DNA of 64,000 nt from an uncultured Pseudodesulfovibrio sp. (GCF_963677845.1 NZ_OY782498.1:258001-322000), one strand, 5' to 3'; shown: positions 37,282 through 46,843, counted from the stretch's first letter. Notes: generated by a model from the letters alone, not told the origin. Program-made: numbers and translations.

Positions 37282-37846
37282 AATACTGCTTGGCGCAGTC
37301 GCTCCGATAGCCATTTATTATATCGGGCGCGAACTCGATATGGCGTTGGTTGGAGCCGTGGCTGCGTCTCTTTGGGGTTTAGGCGTATTGGGTTGGTTTT
37401 GGGTCACGACAGGTGAGGCCGACGGGTTTTCCGGGATTGGTGCAGCCTATGCGCTTTCAGAATTGGCCGGAGTGCTGGTCATGCGTGACCCGGACTGGTA
37501 TTTGATGTCTCCCATCGTGTCGGATTGGGTGCTGGGTGGAATATTCCTCGCGTCCATGGGCGCGCGCAGGCCGCTGATTCAGATATTGGCTGAACAAATG
37601 GCTGGCATCGACGCCTTTCCAGAGGAGATCAGGACGGGCAAATATTATCGTCCGCTTTGGCTCCGACTGAGCTTTTTTTGGGGCGGCGCGTATGTGCTTA
37701 AGGGCGCGGTAGCGTGGGGTATTATGAACTCCATGTCTGTAGAAATTTATTTGGCGGCAAGGTTTGTCCTTGGCTGGCCGGTCGTGGTCGGTCTGATCGC
37801 TTTGAGCTACTGGTATCCCCGGCGATATTGGCAGCGTGTCATGTGA
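37259..37846 (+). CDS. VC0807-like integral membrane protein
   Basis: 195 residues from ATG 37259, which overlaps the M23 stop. About five to six membrane helices. 'FGSDWVLGGIF'-type and 'LWLRLSFFWGGAYVL' segments resemble the family of septation-A-like or VC0807 membrane proteins. The biochemical role is unknown. It sits between the wall peptidases and xseB. Confidence 0.6.
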   Translation: MAYTPLNRILLGAVAPIAIYYIGRELDMALVGAVAASLWGLGVLGWFWVTTGEADGFSGIGAAYALSELAGVLVMRDPDWYLMSPIVSDWVLGGIFLASMGARRPLIQILAEQMAGIDAFPEEIRTGKYYRPLWLRLSFFWGGAYVLKGAVAWGIMNSMSVEIYLAARFVLGWPVVVGLIALSYWYPRRYWQRVM

Positions 37847-37863
37847 CCTGAATGGAGTTGAAT

Positions 37864-38103
37864 ATGGCAAAAGATACGTTTGAAAAGAAATTGGAAAGGC
37901 TCAAGGAAGTGGTCGATAAGCTGGAACGCGGCGATCAGCCTTTGGAAGAAGGTGTGGCCTTGTACAAAGAAGGTCTTGAATTGGTCAAAGGGTGTGGCTC
38001 CCAGTTGGAGAACGCTCGCAATGAAGTCAGGATCGTGTCCGAAGGGCTGATCAAGGAATTCGATGCACTGAGTGAACTCGGTGATGATGCGGAGGAAGCA
38101 TAG
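37864..38103 (+). CDS. xseB: Exodeoxyribonuclease VII small subunit
   Basis: 79 residues from ATG 37864 (GGAG seven bases upstream; a start at 37852 is less likely). Typical XseB pattern: 'FEKKLERLKEVVDKLERGDQ' and 'LEEGVALYKEGLEL'. It forms the coiled-coil partner of XseA. The stop overlaps the GTG start of ispA by one base. Confidence 0.93.
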   Translation: MAKDTFEKKLERLKEVVDKLERGDQPLEEGVALYKEGLELVKGCGSQLENARNEVRIVSEGLIKEFDALSELGDDAEEA

Positions 38104-39008
38104 TGACCGTCAAGGAACAGTTGGCACAGCGTGCCGAAACCGTTGAATCGTTTCTTTCCGGGTGCATGAAGGACCGTGGCATTCCGGCTCGTCTGCTCAA
38201 GTCTATGGAATACTCTCTGCTGGCTGGTGGCAAGCGATTGCGGCCAGTATTGGTCCTGTCATGGGCTACAATGTTGGCTCCTGATGATGCGGACATGGGG
38301 GATAAGGTCATGCCCTTTGCGGCATCCCTTGAGTGTATCCATACCTATTCGCTTATTCACGACGATTTGCCTGCCATGGATGATGATGACCTGCGTCGAG
38401 GCAAGCCTTCCAATCACAAACAATTTGATGAAGCTACTGCTATTTTGGCTGGTGACGGCCTGCTTACTGAAGCCTTCGGGCTGATGAGTGCGGCCTCTAT
38501 CGTCAAGGGATTGCCTGCCGATCGTGTTTTACGCGCTATTTATGTGCTGGCCACTGCGGCTGGTTCCGGTGGTATGGTCGGTGGTCAGGTTGTCGATATG
38601 GAGTTTACAGGTCGGGATGACGTGCCGCTTGAAGAGTTGCGCGAGATGCATGCCATGAAGACCGGTGCGCTTATTACCGCAGCCTGCGAGTGTGGGGCTA
38701 TCCTGTCCGGCGCGGATGAATCGGACATCGACAATGCCCGTGAATTCGGCAAGTCAGTTGGCGTTGCGTTCCAGATTGTGGACGACGTACTCGATGTTGT
38801 CAGCGACACGGAAACATTGGGTAAACCAGCTGGCAGCGATGAAGAAATGGGTAAGTCGACCTACCCGTCACTCATAGGCCTTGAGAAGAGTAAGCAGTTG
38901 GCATCACAGTATATCGATGCTGCCTTGAAACACCTTTCGAATTGTACTGGATCTGAAAAAGAATTTCTTGAACACCTCGCCCGCTACATAGTGGACAGGG
39001 TTTACTGA
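38103..39008 (+). CDS. ispA: Farnesyl/geranyl diphosphate synthase
   Basis: 301 residues from GTG 38103, with GGAGGAAG upstream. Two Asp-rich motifs are present: 'HDDLPAMDDDDLRRG' (first) and 'QIVDDVLDV' (second). It joins IPP and DMAPP into C10/C15 prenyl diphosphates. xseB, ispA and dxs are adjacent as in many proteobacteria. Confidence 0.95.
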   Translation: MTVKEQLAQRAETVESFLSGCMKDRGIPARLLKSMEYSLLAGGKRLRPVLVLSWATMLAPDDADMGDKVMPFAASLECIHTYSLIHDDLPAMDDDDLRRGKPSNHKQFDEATAILAGDGLLTEAFGLMSAASIVKGLPADRVLRAIYVLATAAGSGGMVGGQVVDMEFTGRDDVPLEELREMHAMKTGALITAACECGAILSGADESDIDNAREFGKSVGVAFQIVDDVLDVVSDTETLGKPAGSDEEMGKSTYPSLIGLEKSKQLASQYIDAALKHLSNCTGSEKEFLEHLARYIVDRVY

Positions 39009-39029
39009 TTGGAATAAAGTTTATCCCTT

Positions 39030-40928
39030 ATGATAAAAGACCCCATGAAGACAGAGATTCTGTCTAAAATAAATAAGCCCAATGATGTTCACGGTTTGGA
39101 AGGTGACGAACTTGATGTTCTCGCCCACGAATTGCGTGACATTATCATCAGTCAGGTGTCCGACCACGGTGGACATCTTGCGCCTTGTCTTGGTGTTGTT
39201 GAACTGACTCTTGCTTTGTTCAAGTCATACGACCTTGATAAAGACAAACTGGTCTGGGACGTCGGGCATCAGGCCTACGCTCATAAATTGCTTACCGGAC
39301 GGCTCAAGGAATTTTCGACGCTGCGTCAAAAGGACGGTCTCAGCGGGTTTCCCCGTATGGCCGAGTCCGAGTATGATCATTTTGGCGTGGGCCATTCCTC
39401 CACATCCATATCTGCTGCACTTGGTATGGCCATGGCGCGTGACCTCAAGGGTGATGATAACGAAGTTATCGCGGTTATTGGGGATGGTTCTCTCACAGCC
39501 GGATTGGCTTTTGAGGGGTTGAATCAGGCGGGTGATCTTGGTCGCAAGATGGTTGTGGTTCTCAATGATAACGAGATGTCCATTTCAAAAAACGTGGGTG
39601 CATTATCCCAGTTCCTGAGCCGCAAGATGACCACGCCGTTTTTGCAGCGGTTGAAGAGCGATGTGGAAGGACTGCTCGCAACTATTCCCAAGATTGGTGA
39701 TGATCTGGCTGGATACGCCAAGCGCTATGGCGATTCCGTGAAGTCTTTCTTTACTCCCGGTATCCTTTTTGAAGCATTTCATTTTACCTATGTCGGTCCC
39801 ATTGACGGGCACGATACGGCCAAGATGGTCAAGGTTTTTGAAGAGATCAAGAAGCTCGACAAGCCTGTGCTCGTGCACGTCATGACCAAGAAGGGCAAAG
39901 GATATGAACCGGCGGAGTCTGACCCCTCCCACTATCACGGGGTTGGCAAATTTATTCCTGAAACCGGTCTGGCTCGTAAATTTTCTGGCTCTGGACTGCC
40001 ATCATATACGTCCATTTTTGGGTCCACGCTGTGCGCTTTGGCAGAGAAGGATGAGTCCATCATGGCCATCACCGCCGCCATGCCCGAAGGCACTGGTACC
40101 GAATGTTTTCATGAGCAGTTCCCGGAGCGTTTCGTGGACGTGGGAATCTGTGAACAGCACGCGGTCACGTTCGCGGCTGGGTTGGCGACGCAGGGATTCA
40201 AGCCTGCGGTAGCGATCTATTCCACTTTCCTGCAACGGGCCTATGATCAAATTATTCACGATGTTTGTTTGCAGAATCTGAATGTGAATTTCTTTCTTGA
40301 TCGTGGTGGGCTTGTTGGCGAAGACGGTGCCACACATCACGGTGCATTTGACATGAGTTTTTTGCGACAGGTCCCGAATCTTGTGGTTATGGCTCCCAAG
40401 GATGAGGCGGAGCTTGCCCAGATGATGGCTACGGCCTTTGCGTATGACGGCCCGTGTGCCATGCGGTATCCACGCGGTACCGGCGTTGGGGCAAAGGTGT
40501 CCAAGACTCCCCGTAAAATTGCCATAGGCAAAGGGGAACTCATGCACGATGGAAAGGATGCAATCATCATTACCATCGGTTCACGTGTCTATCCTGCTGT
40601 GGAAGCGGCTATGGAGTTGGCAGACGATGGCTTGGACGTGGCGGTTTTCAATAGTCGGTTCGTTAAGCCTCTGCCTGAAAAACAGTTGCTGGAGTTGGCG
40701 GAACGGTTTGATCGTATCTTGCTGGTGGAGGAAAATGCTGAGGCTGGCGGTTTTGGTTCTGCTGTTCTTGAATTATTAGCCAGACATGATATTCTGAAAG
40801 ACAAAGTGGTCCGTCAACTTGGTATACCCGATGAGTTCGTTGAGCATGGTACGCAAAAAGAATTGCGCTCCATGCTTGGCATAGACAAAGCTGGTATAAA
40901 GAGGGCCATGGGTACTTTATGTAGCTAA
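39030..40928 (+). CDS. dxs: 1-deoxy-D-xylulose-5-phosphate synthase
   Basis: 632 residues, thiamine-diphosphate enzyme. The TPP/Mg motif 'GDGSLTAGLAFEGLNQAG', the 'GHSSTSISAALGMAMA' segment, the pyrimidine domain 'DVGICEQHAVTFAAGLA' and the C-terminal 'VENAEAGGFGSAV' are all intact. It makes DXP, the first step of the MEP route. ATG 39030 was used; ATG 39045 is also possible and neither has a strong ribosome site. Confidence 0.96.
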   Translation: MIKDPMKTEILSKINKPNDVHGLEGDELDVLAHELRDIIISQVSDHGGHLAPCLGVVELTLALFKSYDLDKDKLVWDVGHQAYAHKLLTGRLKEFSTLRQKDGLSGFPRMAESEYDHFGVGHSSTSISAALGMAMARDLKGDDNEVIAVIGDGSLTAGLAFEGLNQAGDLGRKMVVVLNDNEMSISKNVGALSQFLSRKMTTPFLQRLKSDVEGLLATIPKIGDDLAGYAKRYGDSVKSFFTPGILFEAFHFTYVGPIDGHDTAKMVKVFEEIKKLDKPVLVHVMTKKGKGYEPAESDPSHYHGVGKFIPETGLARKFSGSGLPSYTSIFGSTLCALAEKDESIMAITAAMPEGTGTECFHEQFPERFVDVGICEQHAVTFAAGLATQGFKPAVAIYSTFLQRAYDQIIHDVCLQNLNVNFFLDRGGLVGEDGATHHGAFDMSFLRQVPNLVVMAPKDEAELAQMMATAFAYDGPCAMRYPRGTGVGAKVSKTPRKIAIGKGELMHDGKDAIIITIGSRVYPAVEAAMELADDGLDVAVFNSRFVKPLPEKQLLELAERFDRILLVEENAEAGGFGSAVLELLARHDILKDKVVRQLGIPDEFVEHGTQKELRSMLGIDKAGIKRAMGTLCS

Positions 40929-40947
40929 TTCAACAAGGAGACATTCC

Positions 40948-41856
40948 ATGCCCCACACGGTCGCTTTTCGTGATTATCAGGAACGACATAAGGGGGTTCT
41001 CCGGAAGTCGCGACGGTTTGTACGGGCTGTTGCCACTGTTTGGCACTGGATGGGATGGGGTGGCCGAAAATTAGGTTTTTATATTCCGTACCGTTGGGCA
41101 GGTTCTCTGTCCGGGATCACTGAAAAAGATACATATCATTGGTTGAAAAATCTTTGGGATAGTGATCGTTCCGCTTTTCAGCTTTCGTTGGCGCATATTG
41201 AACGTTATCTTGACCGGTTGGGCGAATTCTCGATGGAATGCCCGGAGGATCGGGACAGGCCTCGTTTTGATCAGAGTTGGTGTCCGGGATTGGACGGGGC
41301 TGCAGCCTATTCGTTTGTCCGAGAGTTGCAACCAGCTACCATCATCGAAATAGGTTCGGGGCATTCTTCGCGATTCATGGCAAAGGCTATCGTTGATGGT
41401 GGCCTTTCTACCCATTTTATATCGATTGATCCTCAACCACGGCGCGGAATCGACCATCTGTGCTCAGAAGTTTTTCGTCAGACCGTGGATCAGGTTGATC
41501 TATCGTTATTTTCGTGTCTTGAATCAGATGATATTTTGTATTTTGACGGAAGTCATATAGCCATGCCCGGTTCGGATGTGGATATGCTGATCAATCAGAT
41601 ATTGCCACTGTTGAAGTCCGGCGTATGGGTCCATTTCCATGACATTTTCTTGCCTCATGGGTACCCGGACATATGGCAATGGCGGGGATATAACGAACAG
41701 AACGTGGTTGCAGCTTTGCTCGCCGGGGGGAGTGGTTTTAACGTTCGCTTCGCGAGTGCGTACGTGCGTCGGTATATGTCCGACGAGATAGCTGGTTGGC
41801 CCATTCCGATGCCGGAAAAGGCCTTTGAATCCAGCCTATGGCTTTCGGTCGTTTAG
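40948..41856 (+). CDS. Class I SAM methyltransferase (Methyltransferase_24 type)
   Basis: 302 residues. The SAM-binding motif is 'IIEIGSGHSSRFMAKA' near residue 132, followed by 'ISIDPQPRRGID' and 'LYFDGSHIAMPGSDVD'. The first ~90 residues are a family-specific region with no known domain. The methyl acceptor is unknown; relatives modify small molecules or glycans. It begins 19 bases after dxs and ends one base before the convergent ychJ-like gene. Confidence 0.75.
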   Translation: MPHTVAFRDYQERHKGVLRKSRRFVRAVATVWHWMGWGGRKLGFYIPYRWAGSLSGITEKDTYHWLKNLWDSDRSAFQLSLAHIERYLDRLGEFSMECPEDRDRPRFDQSWCPGLDGAAAYSFVRELQPATIIEIGSGHSSRFMAKAIVDGGLSTHFISIDPQPRRGIDHLCSEVFRQTVDQVDLSLFSCLESDDILYFDGSHIAMPGSDVDMLINQILPLLKSGVWVHFHDIFLPHGYPDIWQWRGYNEQNVVAALLAGGSGFNVRFASAYVRRYMSDEIAGWPIPMPEKAFESSLWLSVV

Positions 41857-41857
41857 A

Positions 41858-42346
41858 TTAACGACCGCAGCATTTTTTGTATTTTTTGCCGGAACCGCAT
41901 GGGCAAGGCTCATTGCGTCCGATTTTGGGTTCTTTGCGGACCGGTGGTCCGGAGACCATATCTCCATCCACATAATACCATTTGCCGTCATCCTTGCGGA
42001 AGTGACTGCGTTCACGGTGAGAAAGTTCTTCTCCGTCGATAGCGTAGTTGGCGGAAAATTCCACGATGCCGTCGGTGTCTTCTTCAAGACCGGCCCAAGT
42101 GTCATGGACAGTCAGGCCAAGCCATTCGGCTTTTTCAGACCATTCGCGAACAGATTCCTCGTCGTGTCCTTTCAGAGTTTCGGGCGCGAGGCTCACCTTG
42201 AGGTAATCAAGTTCGTTGAGCACGTATGCGGAATACCTGGCGCGCATGAGCGCTTCGGCTGTGGGCGCGTCGGCCTCACCGGAAATATAGGGGGTGCAGC
42301 ATTGGGCAGTTTCTTTGCCGGAGCCACATGGGCATTTTTGAGACAT
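41858..42346 (-). CDS. YchJ-family protein with SEC-C motifs
   Basis: 162 residues from ATG 42346 (GAGGGAAG upstream). Zinc-binding SEC-C motifs lie at both ends: '[14 protein letters not shown]' and '[16 protein letters not shown]'. The middle is an NTF2-like YchJ domain ('[14 protein letters not shown]'). YchJ proteins have no settled function. A longer frame reaching 42565 runs into repeat R2 and was not used. Confidence 0.85.
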   Translation of the reverse strand: MSQKCPCGSGKETAQCCTPYISGEADAPTAEALMRARYSAYVLNELDYLKVSLAPETLKGHDEESVREWSEKAEWLGLTVHDTWAGLEEDTDGIVEFSANYAIDGEELSHRERSHFRKDDGKWYYVDGDMVSGPPVRKEPKIGRNEPCPCGSGKKYKKCCGR

Positions 42347-42487
42347 ATTGCTTCCCTCGGTTTGAGTTTGGTTCGCGGATTGTAGAGATTTGTTGGTGTG
42401 TGTCAATGAGTAATGATTGAGTCGCTTCGAGCAGCGAGCCTGAAGTAGTCGGGGTTTAAAGTCTGATGGGAAATAATAAGCAAGGAT

Positions 42488-42512
42488 GGCCGCTTTGGAA
42501 GCGGCCTTTTTT
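42488..42512 (+). terminator. Plus-strand terminator beyond ychJ-like gene
   Basis: GGCCGCT (42488-42494), a five-base loop, AGCGGCC (42500-42506) and a T-run. No plus-strand gene ends nearby. It could stop read-through from the dxs operon, which would run antisense across the ychJ-like gene. Confidence 0.7.
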
Positions 42513-42520
42513 ATTGGAAA

Positions 42521-42930
42521 GATGCGCCTTCGGCGAGAGTCATTGTTGGGTGCTGAAGCACCCAAGGCTTTCCATGCCCTGCGCGGGCGGCGGATCTTTT
42601 TGGCTGAGCCGCCCCAAAAAGAACCAAAAAACTCGGCTCACGAGCTTGGCCGCCCCCATGATCGGCGGTAAGAATCTGATCCAATCGAGTCGGCTCCACC
42701 CTATTAAAAGTATAAGCTTTGCCTTTCACCTCATCCTTCAGTTTAAGACAAATTGCCTGATTCCCTGACGAGAGCCGCCTCCTTCGATTGGTCAGCTTTT
42801 AAGCCGTCGATCAAGGGCTGGGTCCCGTCTTCGTCTGGTTTGGCGGGGAAGAAATCTTCTTCGGAGGGAGAGCGGTGTTGGGGTGCTGGAGCACCCCAAG
42901 GCCCTCTATGGTGAGCGAAGAGCTGATTAA
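42521..42930 (-). repeat. Repeat R2, right copy (inverted)
   Basis: Reverse complement aligns end to end with 16369-16774, with the same terminal GGGTGCT/AGCACCC hairpins (about 42547-42566 and 42875-42896) and many shared blocks. Identity by eye is about 80-85%. Confidence 0.8.
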
Positions 42931-43053
42931 GTTTGTGTTTGATTGGGAGAAAGAACCTTTGAGGGAAAGATAGCATTGAAATGTTAATTGTTCATGGTTG
43001 TCGAAGAGTCCGAGTTAAAAAAGGGGATGAAGTAAGATTCAAAAATTAAGTAT

Positions 43054-43361
43054 GATTATCGAAGAACTTTGAATCAAAGATGAGCACCTACAACGAGAAG
43101 CCCCTTACATCGACGGATAATTGATAGCGAGCCTTAGAGCCTGTCCCGCGCGGCGAAGCGTAGCCCGACCGAGTCTATACCACAGACAATCCTGTCGGGC
43201 AGTAAAGCCGCGTACAGGCTCTTGGGTTCGCTATCAGGCTCACAGCGAAGAAGGCGTTTTTTGCCTCCTTTTTTTCGCCTCAAAAAAAGCAGGTCGCCGT
43301 AAAGGCGAAACCTTTGAAGCAATACCGTTTGCATCCTCACTGCGAAAGCACGCAACGCCCA
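43054..43361 (-). repeat. Repeat R1, copy c (inverted)
   Basis: Inverted copy of R1. The hairpin lies at 43123-43235. Its tip, read in R1 orientation, is GTCTGT-GGT-ATAGAC with one G-U pair where copies a and d have G-C. Confidence 0.82.
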
Positions 43362-43499
43362 TCAAAAATATTAACCCCTCTTTTTTTTTCTTCATTGCTC
43401 TTTTTCCCCTGTCAGTCTTAAAATTTTCTGTTTGTTGGCAAAAAAAGTACCTTTGGAGGTAAAATGCTGTTGAGGCGTTAACTTTTCAAAATTATGTAT

Positions 43500-43806
43500 G
43501 ATTATCGAAGAACTTTGAATCAAAGATGAGCACCTACAACGACAAGCCCCTTACATCGACGAACAATTGATAGCGAGCCTTAGAGCCTGTCTCGCGCGGC
43601 GAAGCGTAGCCCGACCGAGTCTGTAGCACAGACAATTCTGTCGGGCGGTGAAACCGCGTACAGGCTCTTGGGTTCGCTATCAGGCTCACAGCGAAGAAGG
43701 CGTTTTTTGCCTCCTTTTTTTCGCCTCAAAAAAAGCAGGTCGCCGTAAAGGCGAAACCTTTGAAACAATGCCGTTTGTATCCTCATTGCGAAGCACGCAA
43801 CGCCCA
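43500..43806 (-). repeat. Repeat R1, copy d (inverted)
   Basis: Inverted copy of R1. The hairpin lies at 43569-43681; its tip is GTCTGT-GCT-ACAGAC in R1 orientation. It is followed at 43826-43910 by a diverged, truncated third copy that keeps only the first third of the element. Confidence 0.82.
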
Positions 43807-43825
43807 CCAAAATAAAAGTCCCTGC

Positions 43826-43910
43826 TTCCTCCCCGAAAGGAGCAAGTCACTGTAAAGGCGTAACCTCTGCAATAATATAGGTTGCCACCTCACTGCGAAA
43901 GCACGCAAGA
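43826..43910 (-). repeat. Diverged truncated R1 copy
   Basis: Keeps the end of R1 that carries 'AAAGGCG' and 'GCGAAAGCACGCAA' but not the 113-base hairpin. It corresponds to the fragment at 16278-16300. The remaining bases up to arfB hold a small stem AATCCGG/CCGGATT at about 43937-43956 without a T-run. Confidence 0.6.
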
Positions 43911-44025
43911 CAGTCCATAACAATAAGGAGATGACCAATCCGGCAAAGGCCGGATTGGGAGACGTCCACATTCCTCAAACAAAAGAAACTTGCACCCCAA
44001 AGCCCACCGTGGCAGGCTCCCCTCC

Positions 44026-44454
44026 ATGTTGCGCATTACTGAGAAAATAATCATCCCTTATGAAGAAATACGGTTTATCACCAGTCGAAGTTCCGGCCCG
44101 GGCGGGCAACATGTGAACACGGCTGATACGCGGGTAACACTGCTTTTCAATGTGGATAAATCTTCAAGCTTGACCCAATTGCAGAAGGTGGCGGTCAAGG
44201 GGAAGCTTCGTCGACGGGTGGATAAACGGGGTGTTTTACGTGTGACCAGCCAAAAGTTTCGTAGCCAGAAATCCAACAAGGATTCTGCTATTGAACGGTT
44301 TATTGAGCTGATGCAATGGGCGCTCAAACCTGTGATTCCCCGGAGAAAAACGGCGGTTCCAAAGTCGTCCAAGCGGCGGCGGTTAGAGCGAAAGCAACAA
44401 ACCAGTCAGCGGAAAAAACAGAGAAAGATGCCGAACTTGAACGGCGAATATTGA
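44026..44454 (+). CDS. arfB: ArfB-type peptidyl-tRNA hydrolase
   Basis: 142 residues from ATG 44026. The catalytic GGQ is in 'SGPGGQHVNTADTRV' and the C-terminus is a Lys/Arg-rich tail ('KSSKRRRLERKQQ') used by ArfB (YaeJ) to read an empty mRNA channel. It frees stalled ribosomes when no stop codon is present. A longer frame from 43990 lacks conserved residues. It stands alone and ends close to the convergent glycosyltransferase gene. Confidence 0.9.
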   Translation: MLRITEKIIIPYEEIRFITSRSSGPGGQHVNTADTRVTLLFNVDKSSSLTQLQKVAVKGKLRRRVDKRGVLRVTSQKFRSQKSNKDSAIERFIELMQWALKPVIPRRKTAVPKSSKRRRLERKQQTSQRKKQRKMPNLNGEY

Positions 44455-44461
44455 AAGCGGC

Positions 44462-45451
44462 CTATTTTATCAGGGCCGCTTTCAAGTATGCGTTGCCGAG
44501 TTTCGTGTCCGTATAGGCTTCGGCCAGATGCAGGTAGAGCAGTTTGAGATATTTGGCGTGGATATATTTGGTGTTTTCAAGTCGATTCTGGACAGTCTTG
44601 TTCGGGATGGAGTCCATGGCATCCATGAGCGTTTCGAATCGGTGCGTTGGGCGATGTTTCGTATTTACTTCATCAAATCCAGCCTTGGCTATTGCTTCTC
44701 TGCGTGCGTCATCATTCAGTAGTTCACAGACCGTTTGAATGAGTTGATCCATGTCATCAGCGGGGTATGTCACGAGATGCTCACCGTTTGTGAACAGGAG
44801 TGATTGTCCGTGTCCGACTTCTGGTGTGATTAGGCAGGCTCCTGTTGCCAGAGCCTCAAATACGCGGAAATTCAGATCGCCATGTTCGGCGATATTCAAG
44901 ACGACCTTGGCACGCGGGAAGAGTTCTCCAAAAGTCCCTTGGCGGACTTCAAGGTTGGGAAAACGTGCCTTAAGTTCCTTGAGGAATTCGTATCGAGCCG
45001 GAGTTGTCTCCTTGTCCACATTTCCTGCAAACAATAAATCCCAGTCCTTTTTGGGCGGCTGAGACGGTGGTTGTTCTTCTCGTATGGGATATGGCGGTAG
45101 CCAAAGGACTTGATCGTCGGTCAATCTTTGACGGAAACGAGGCATGTGGTCACGCAGGCTGACTATCGCAAGATCAAAGGCCTGCGCATACATGGGGTAC
45201 CATGAATGGATATGTGAATCGATGGCATAAAAAGCCGTAGGACATGGAAATCTCTCAATACCGAGCAGGGGCGGCGGCACACTTCGATCCGCATACAGCA
45301 ATATATCCGGTTTGCCATTGCAATGGTCGAGGATCGTATCCCAAGTCATTGTCGTGGGATCGGTAATGGGGATGTTGATGACATCCACACCCCGTTTTTC
45401 GGCATTATGGGGTCTGAAGTAATATCCACCGACCCAGGCTATGCGCTTCAC
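44462..45451 (-). CDS. Glycosyltransferase, CgeB-like
   Basis: 329 residues from a GTG start. The C-terminal half has the GT-B pattern: '[19 protein letters not shown]', '[32 protein letters not shown]' and a long helix at the end. It has no signal peptide. Its start overlaps the stop of the upstream kinase-methyltransferase gene by four bases (GTGA), so the two proteins are made from one message and probably act on one pathway, perhaps a surface sugar. Donor and acceptor are unknown. Confidence 0.75.
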   Translation of the reverse strand: MKRIAWVGGYYFRPHNAEKRGVDVINIPITDPTTMTWDTILDHCNGKPDILLYADRSVPPPLLGIERFPCPTAFYAIDSHIHSWYPMYAQAFDLAIVSLRDHMPRFRQRLTDDQVLWLPPYPIREEQPPSQPPKKDWDLLFAGNVDKETTPARYEFLKELKARFPNLEVRQGTFGELFPRAKVVLNIAEHGDLNFRVFEALATGACLITPEVGHGQSLLFTNGEHLVTYPADDMDQLIQTVCELLNDDARREAIAKAGFDEVNTKHRPTHRFETLMDAMDSIPNKTVQNRLENTKYIHAKYLKLLYLHLAEAYTDTKLGNAYLKAALIK

Positions 45452-46662
45452 TTCCTACCCTCTTGGCGAACCATGTGTAACACTCTTCGAGGTCCGATGC
45501 AGGACTGTTGTCTATGGGACGAAATATTTCGCTTGAGTTTGAATCCCTGCCGGGTGCCTTCACCGATGATGATCGGTAACTGCGATTCTCCCACCTCAAG
45601 GATGCATTCATTGCAGTGTTCGAACATGATTTCAGTGGTCAGTTCGAACTTTCCCGTCCTATGCAAGACGTTTAAAGCGAGAATGATGTCGTACTTCTGG
45701 TTGAGTGGAGTGGTGATGTCGTAAACCATGAAATGGCAGTCCGACTGCTTGACCGAAGCCAGATAGTTGGACAAGTCAACAGCCCCTTGATCCATATCTA
45801 CGCCAACACCCATCGCACCCGCTTCCTCAGCCTTGAACGTGTAATAGCCGTGCATACAGCCATAGTCGCACAGACTTTTGCCCTGAAAATTAACGCCGAG
45901 CTTGAGGATGTTCTGCCAAGCCAGTGGAGAGAGAGTAAAGCCGGGAACAAGGGTGCGTCCGTTGTACTCAATTGTCTGATAAAAAGGATTGAAGGATTTG
46001 GCCTCGGCAACCGTTTTGAAAACGTTTCGATCATTCTCGGGGACTCCGGGGTGGATAACATCCTGATTATCGATAGCCCATTGGGTGATGGCCTCGGAAT
46101 CTTCGATCTCGGAGAAAGAGGGGAGGACTGGCTCCAGCATGTCGCAAAAAACCTGCGAGGTGTTCGCGTTTGGGGTGCCACCCTTGATTGCCTGTTTGGC
46201 CTGTCGGATTTTACGCAGGAGGAATCGCTCCATGCGAACTTCTCTGGAAGGATTTAGATAGAAATTTTGAACAATGGTATACGGCGAATATATGTCGTGC
46301 AAAGCATCCATAAATCCTTGATGGATATGAGGGTGGCTCATACGACAGCCTTCAAGAACAATGTTTTGATACCGATTTCTTCTTAGGAGCTGGGCGAAGT
46401 GATCCTTGAAGTCCTGATAAGTACCAGGCTGGCGAACTGTTTCAATATCGCCTCCGTATTTGTTGGCAACCAGCGGTGTGATGGCATCCAATCGTAACAA
46501 TGCATAGCCGTAATTTTCGGCAAGGAGTTTGGCCGCATAACTTTTCCCGCCAGCAGGGGGGCCGGCAATGACGACAACCTTGGGGCTGAATTGATAGGTC
46601 AACCCATGGACAGCCTGAGAACTTTTGGTGGTGTCCGGGGCGGGGCTATTTTGCTGTTTCAT
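45448..46662 (-). CDS. P-loop kinase fused to SAM methyltransferase
   Basis: 404 residues in two parts. The N-terminal part (about 28-180) is a P-loop kinase of the AAA_33/zeta-like type with Walker A 'GPPAGGKS' (34-41), '[10 protein letters not shown]' and '[11 protein letters not shown]'. The C-terminal part (about 235-400) is a class I methyltransferase with '[13 protein letters not shown]' as motif I and '[13 protein letters not shown]' as the next strand. A linker of roughly 50 residues joins them. No such fusion was recognised. It is translationally coupled to the CgeB-like glycosyltransferase. The substrate could be a sugar, nucleotide or RNA end. Confidence 0.78.
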   Translation of the reverse strand: MKQQNSPAPDTTKSSQAVHGLTYQFSPKVVVIAGPPAGGKSYAAKLLAENYGYALLRLDAITPLVANKYGGDIETVRQPGTYQDFKDHFAQLLRRNRYQNIVLEGCRMSHPHIHQGFMDALHDIYSPYTIVQNFYLNPSREVRMERFLLRKIRQAKQAIKGGTPNANTSQVFCDMLEPVLPSFSEIEDSEAITQWAIDNQDVIHPGVPENDRNVFKTVAEAKSFNPFYQTIEYNGRTLVPGFTLSPLAWQNILKLGVNFQGKSLCDYGCMHGYYTFKAEEAGAMGVGVDMDQGAVDLSNYLASVKQSDCHFMVYDITTPLNQKYDIILALNVLHRTGKFELTTEIMFEHCNECILEVGESQLPIIIGEGTRQGFKLKRNISSHRQQSCIGPRRVLHMVRQEGRK

Positions 46663-46843
46663 GAAAACAATCCAATGTATTCAGGTTGATGCGTTTTGAT
46701 TGTTATTGTGGCCTGTCATAAAAATGGCAAGCTGAGGGTATGATTTACCCACCTGAAGAAAGATTGCACGTAATATGCCAGAGTCCTTCTCGAATACTTG
46801 AAGGGAGGTGTTTTGCGGAGAGTGAGACGAAACGAAGTGAAGA

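Noticed and set aside
42347-42565. N-terminal extension of the YchJ-like protein into repeat R2
   Set aside because: The SEC-C domain starts at ATG 42346, which has a good ribosome site; the extension is repeat sequence.
16369-42930. The 26-kb interval as a composite transposon
   Set aside because: No transposase was found and the enclosed genes are typical chromosomal genes; inversion between repeats fits better than mobility.
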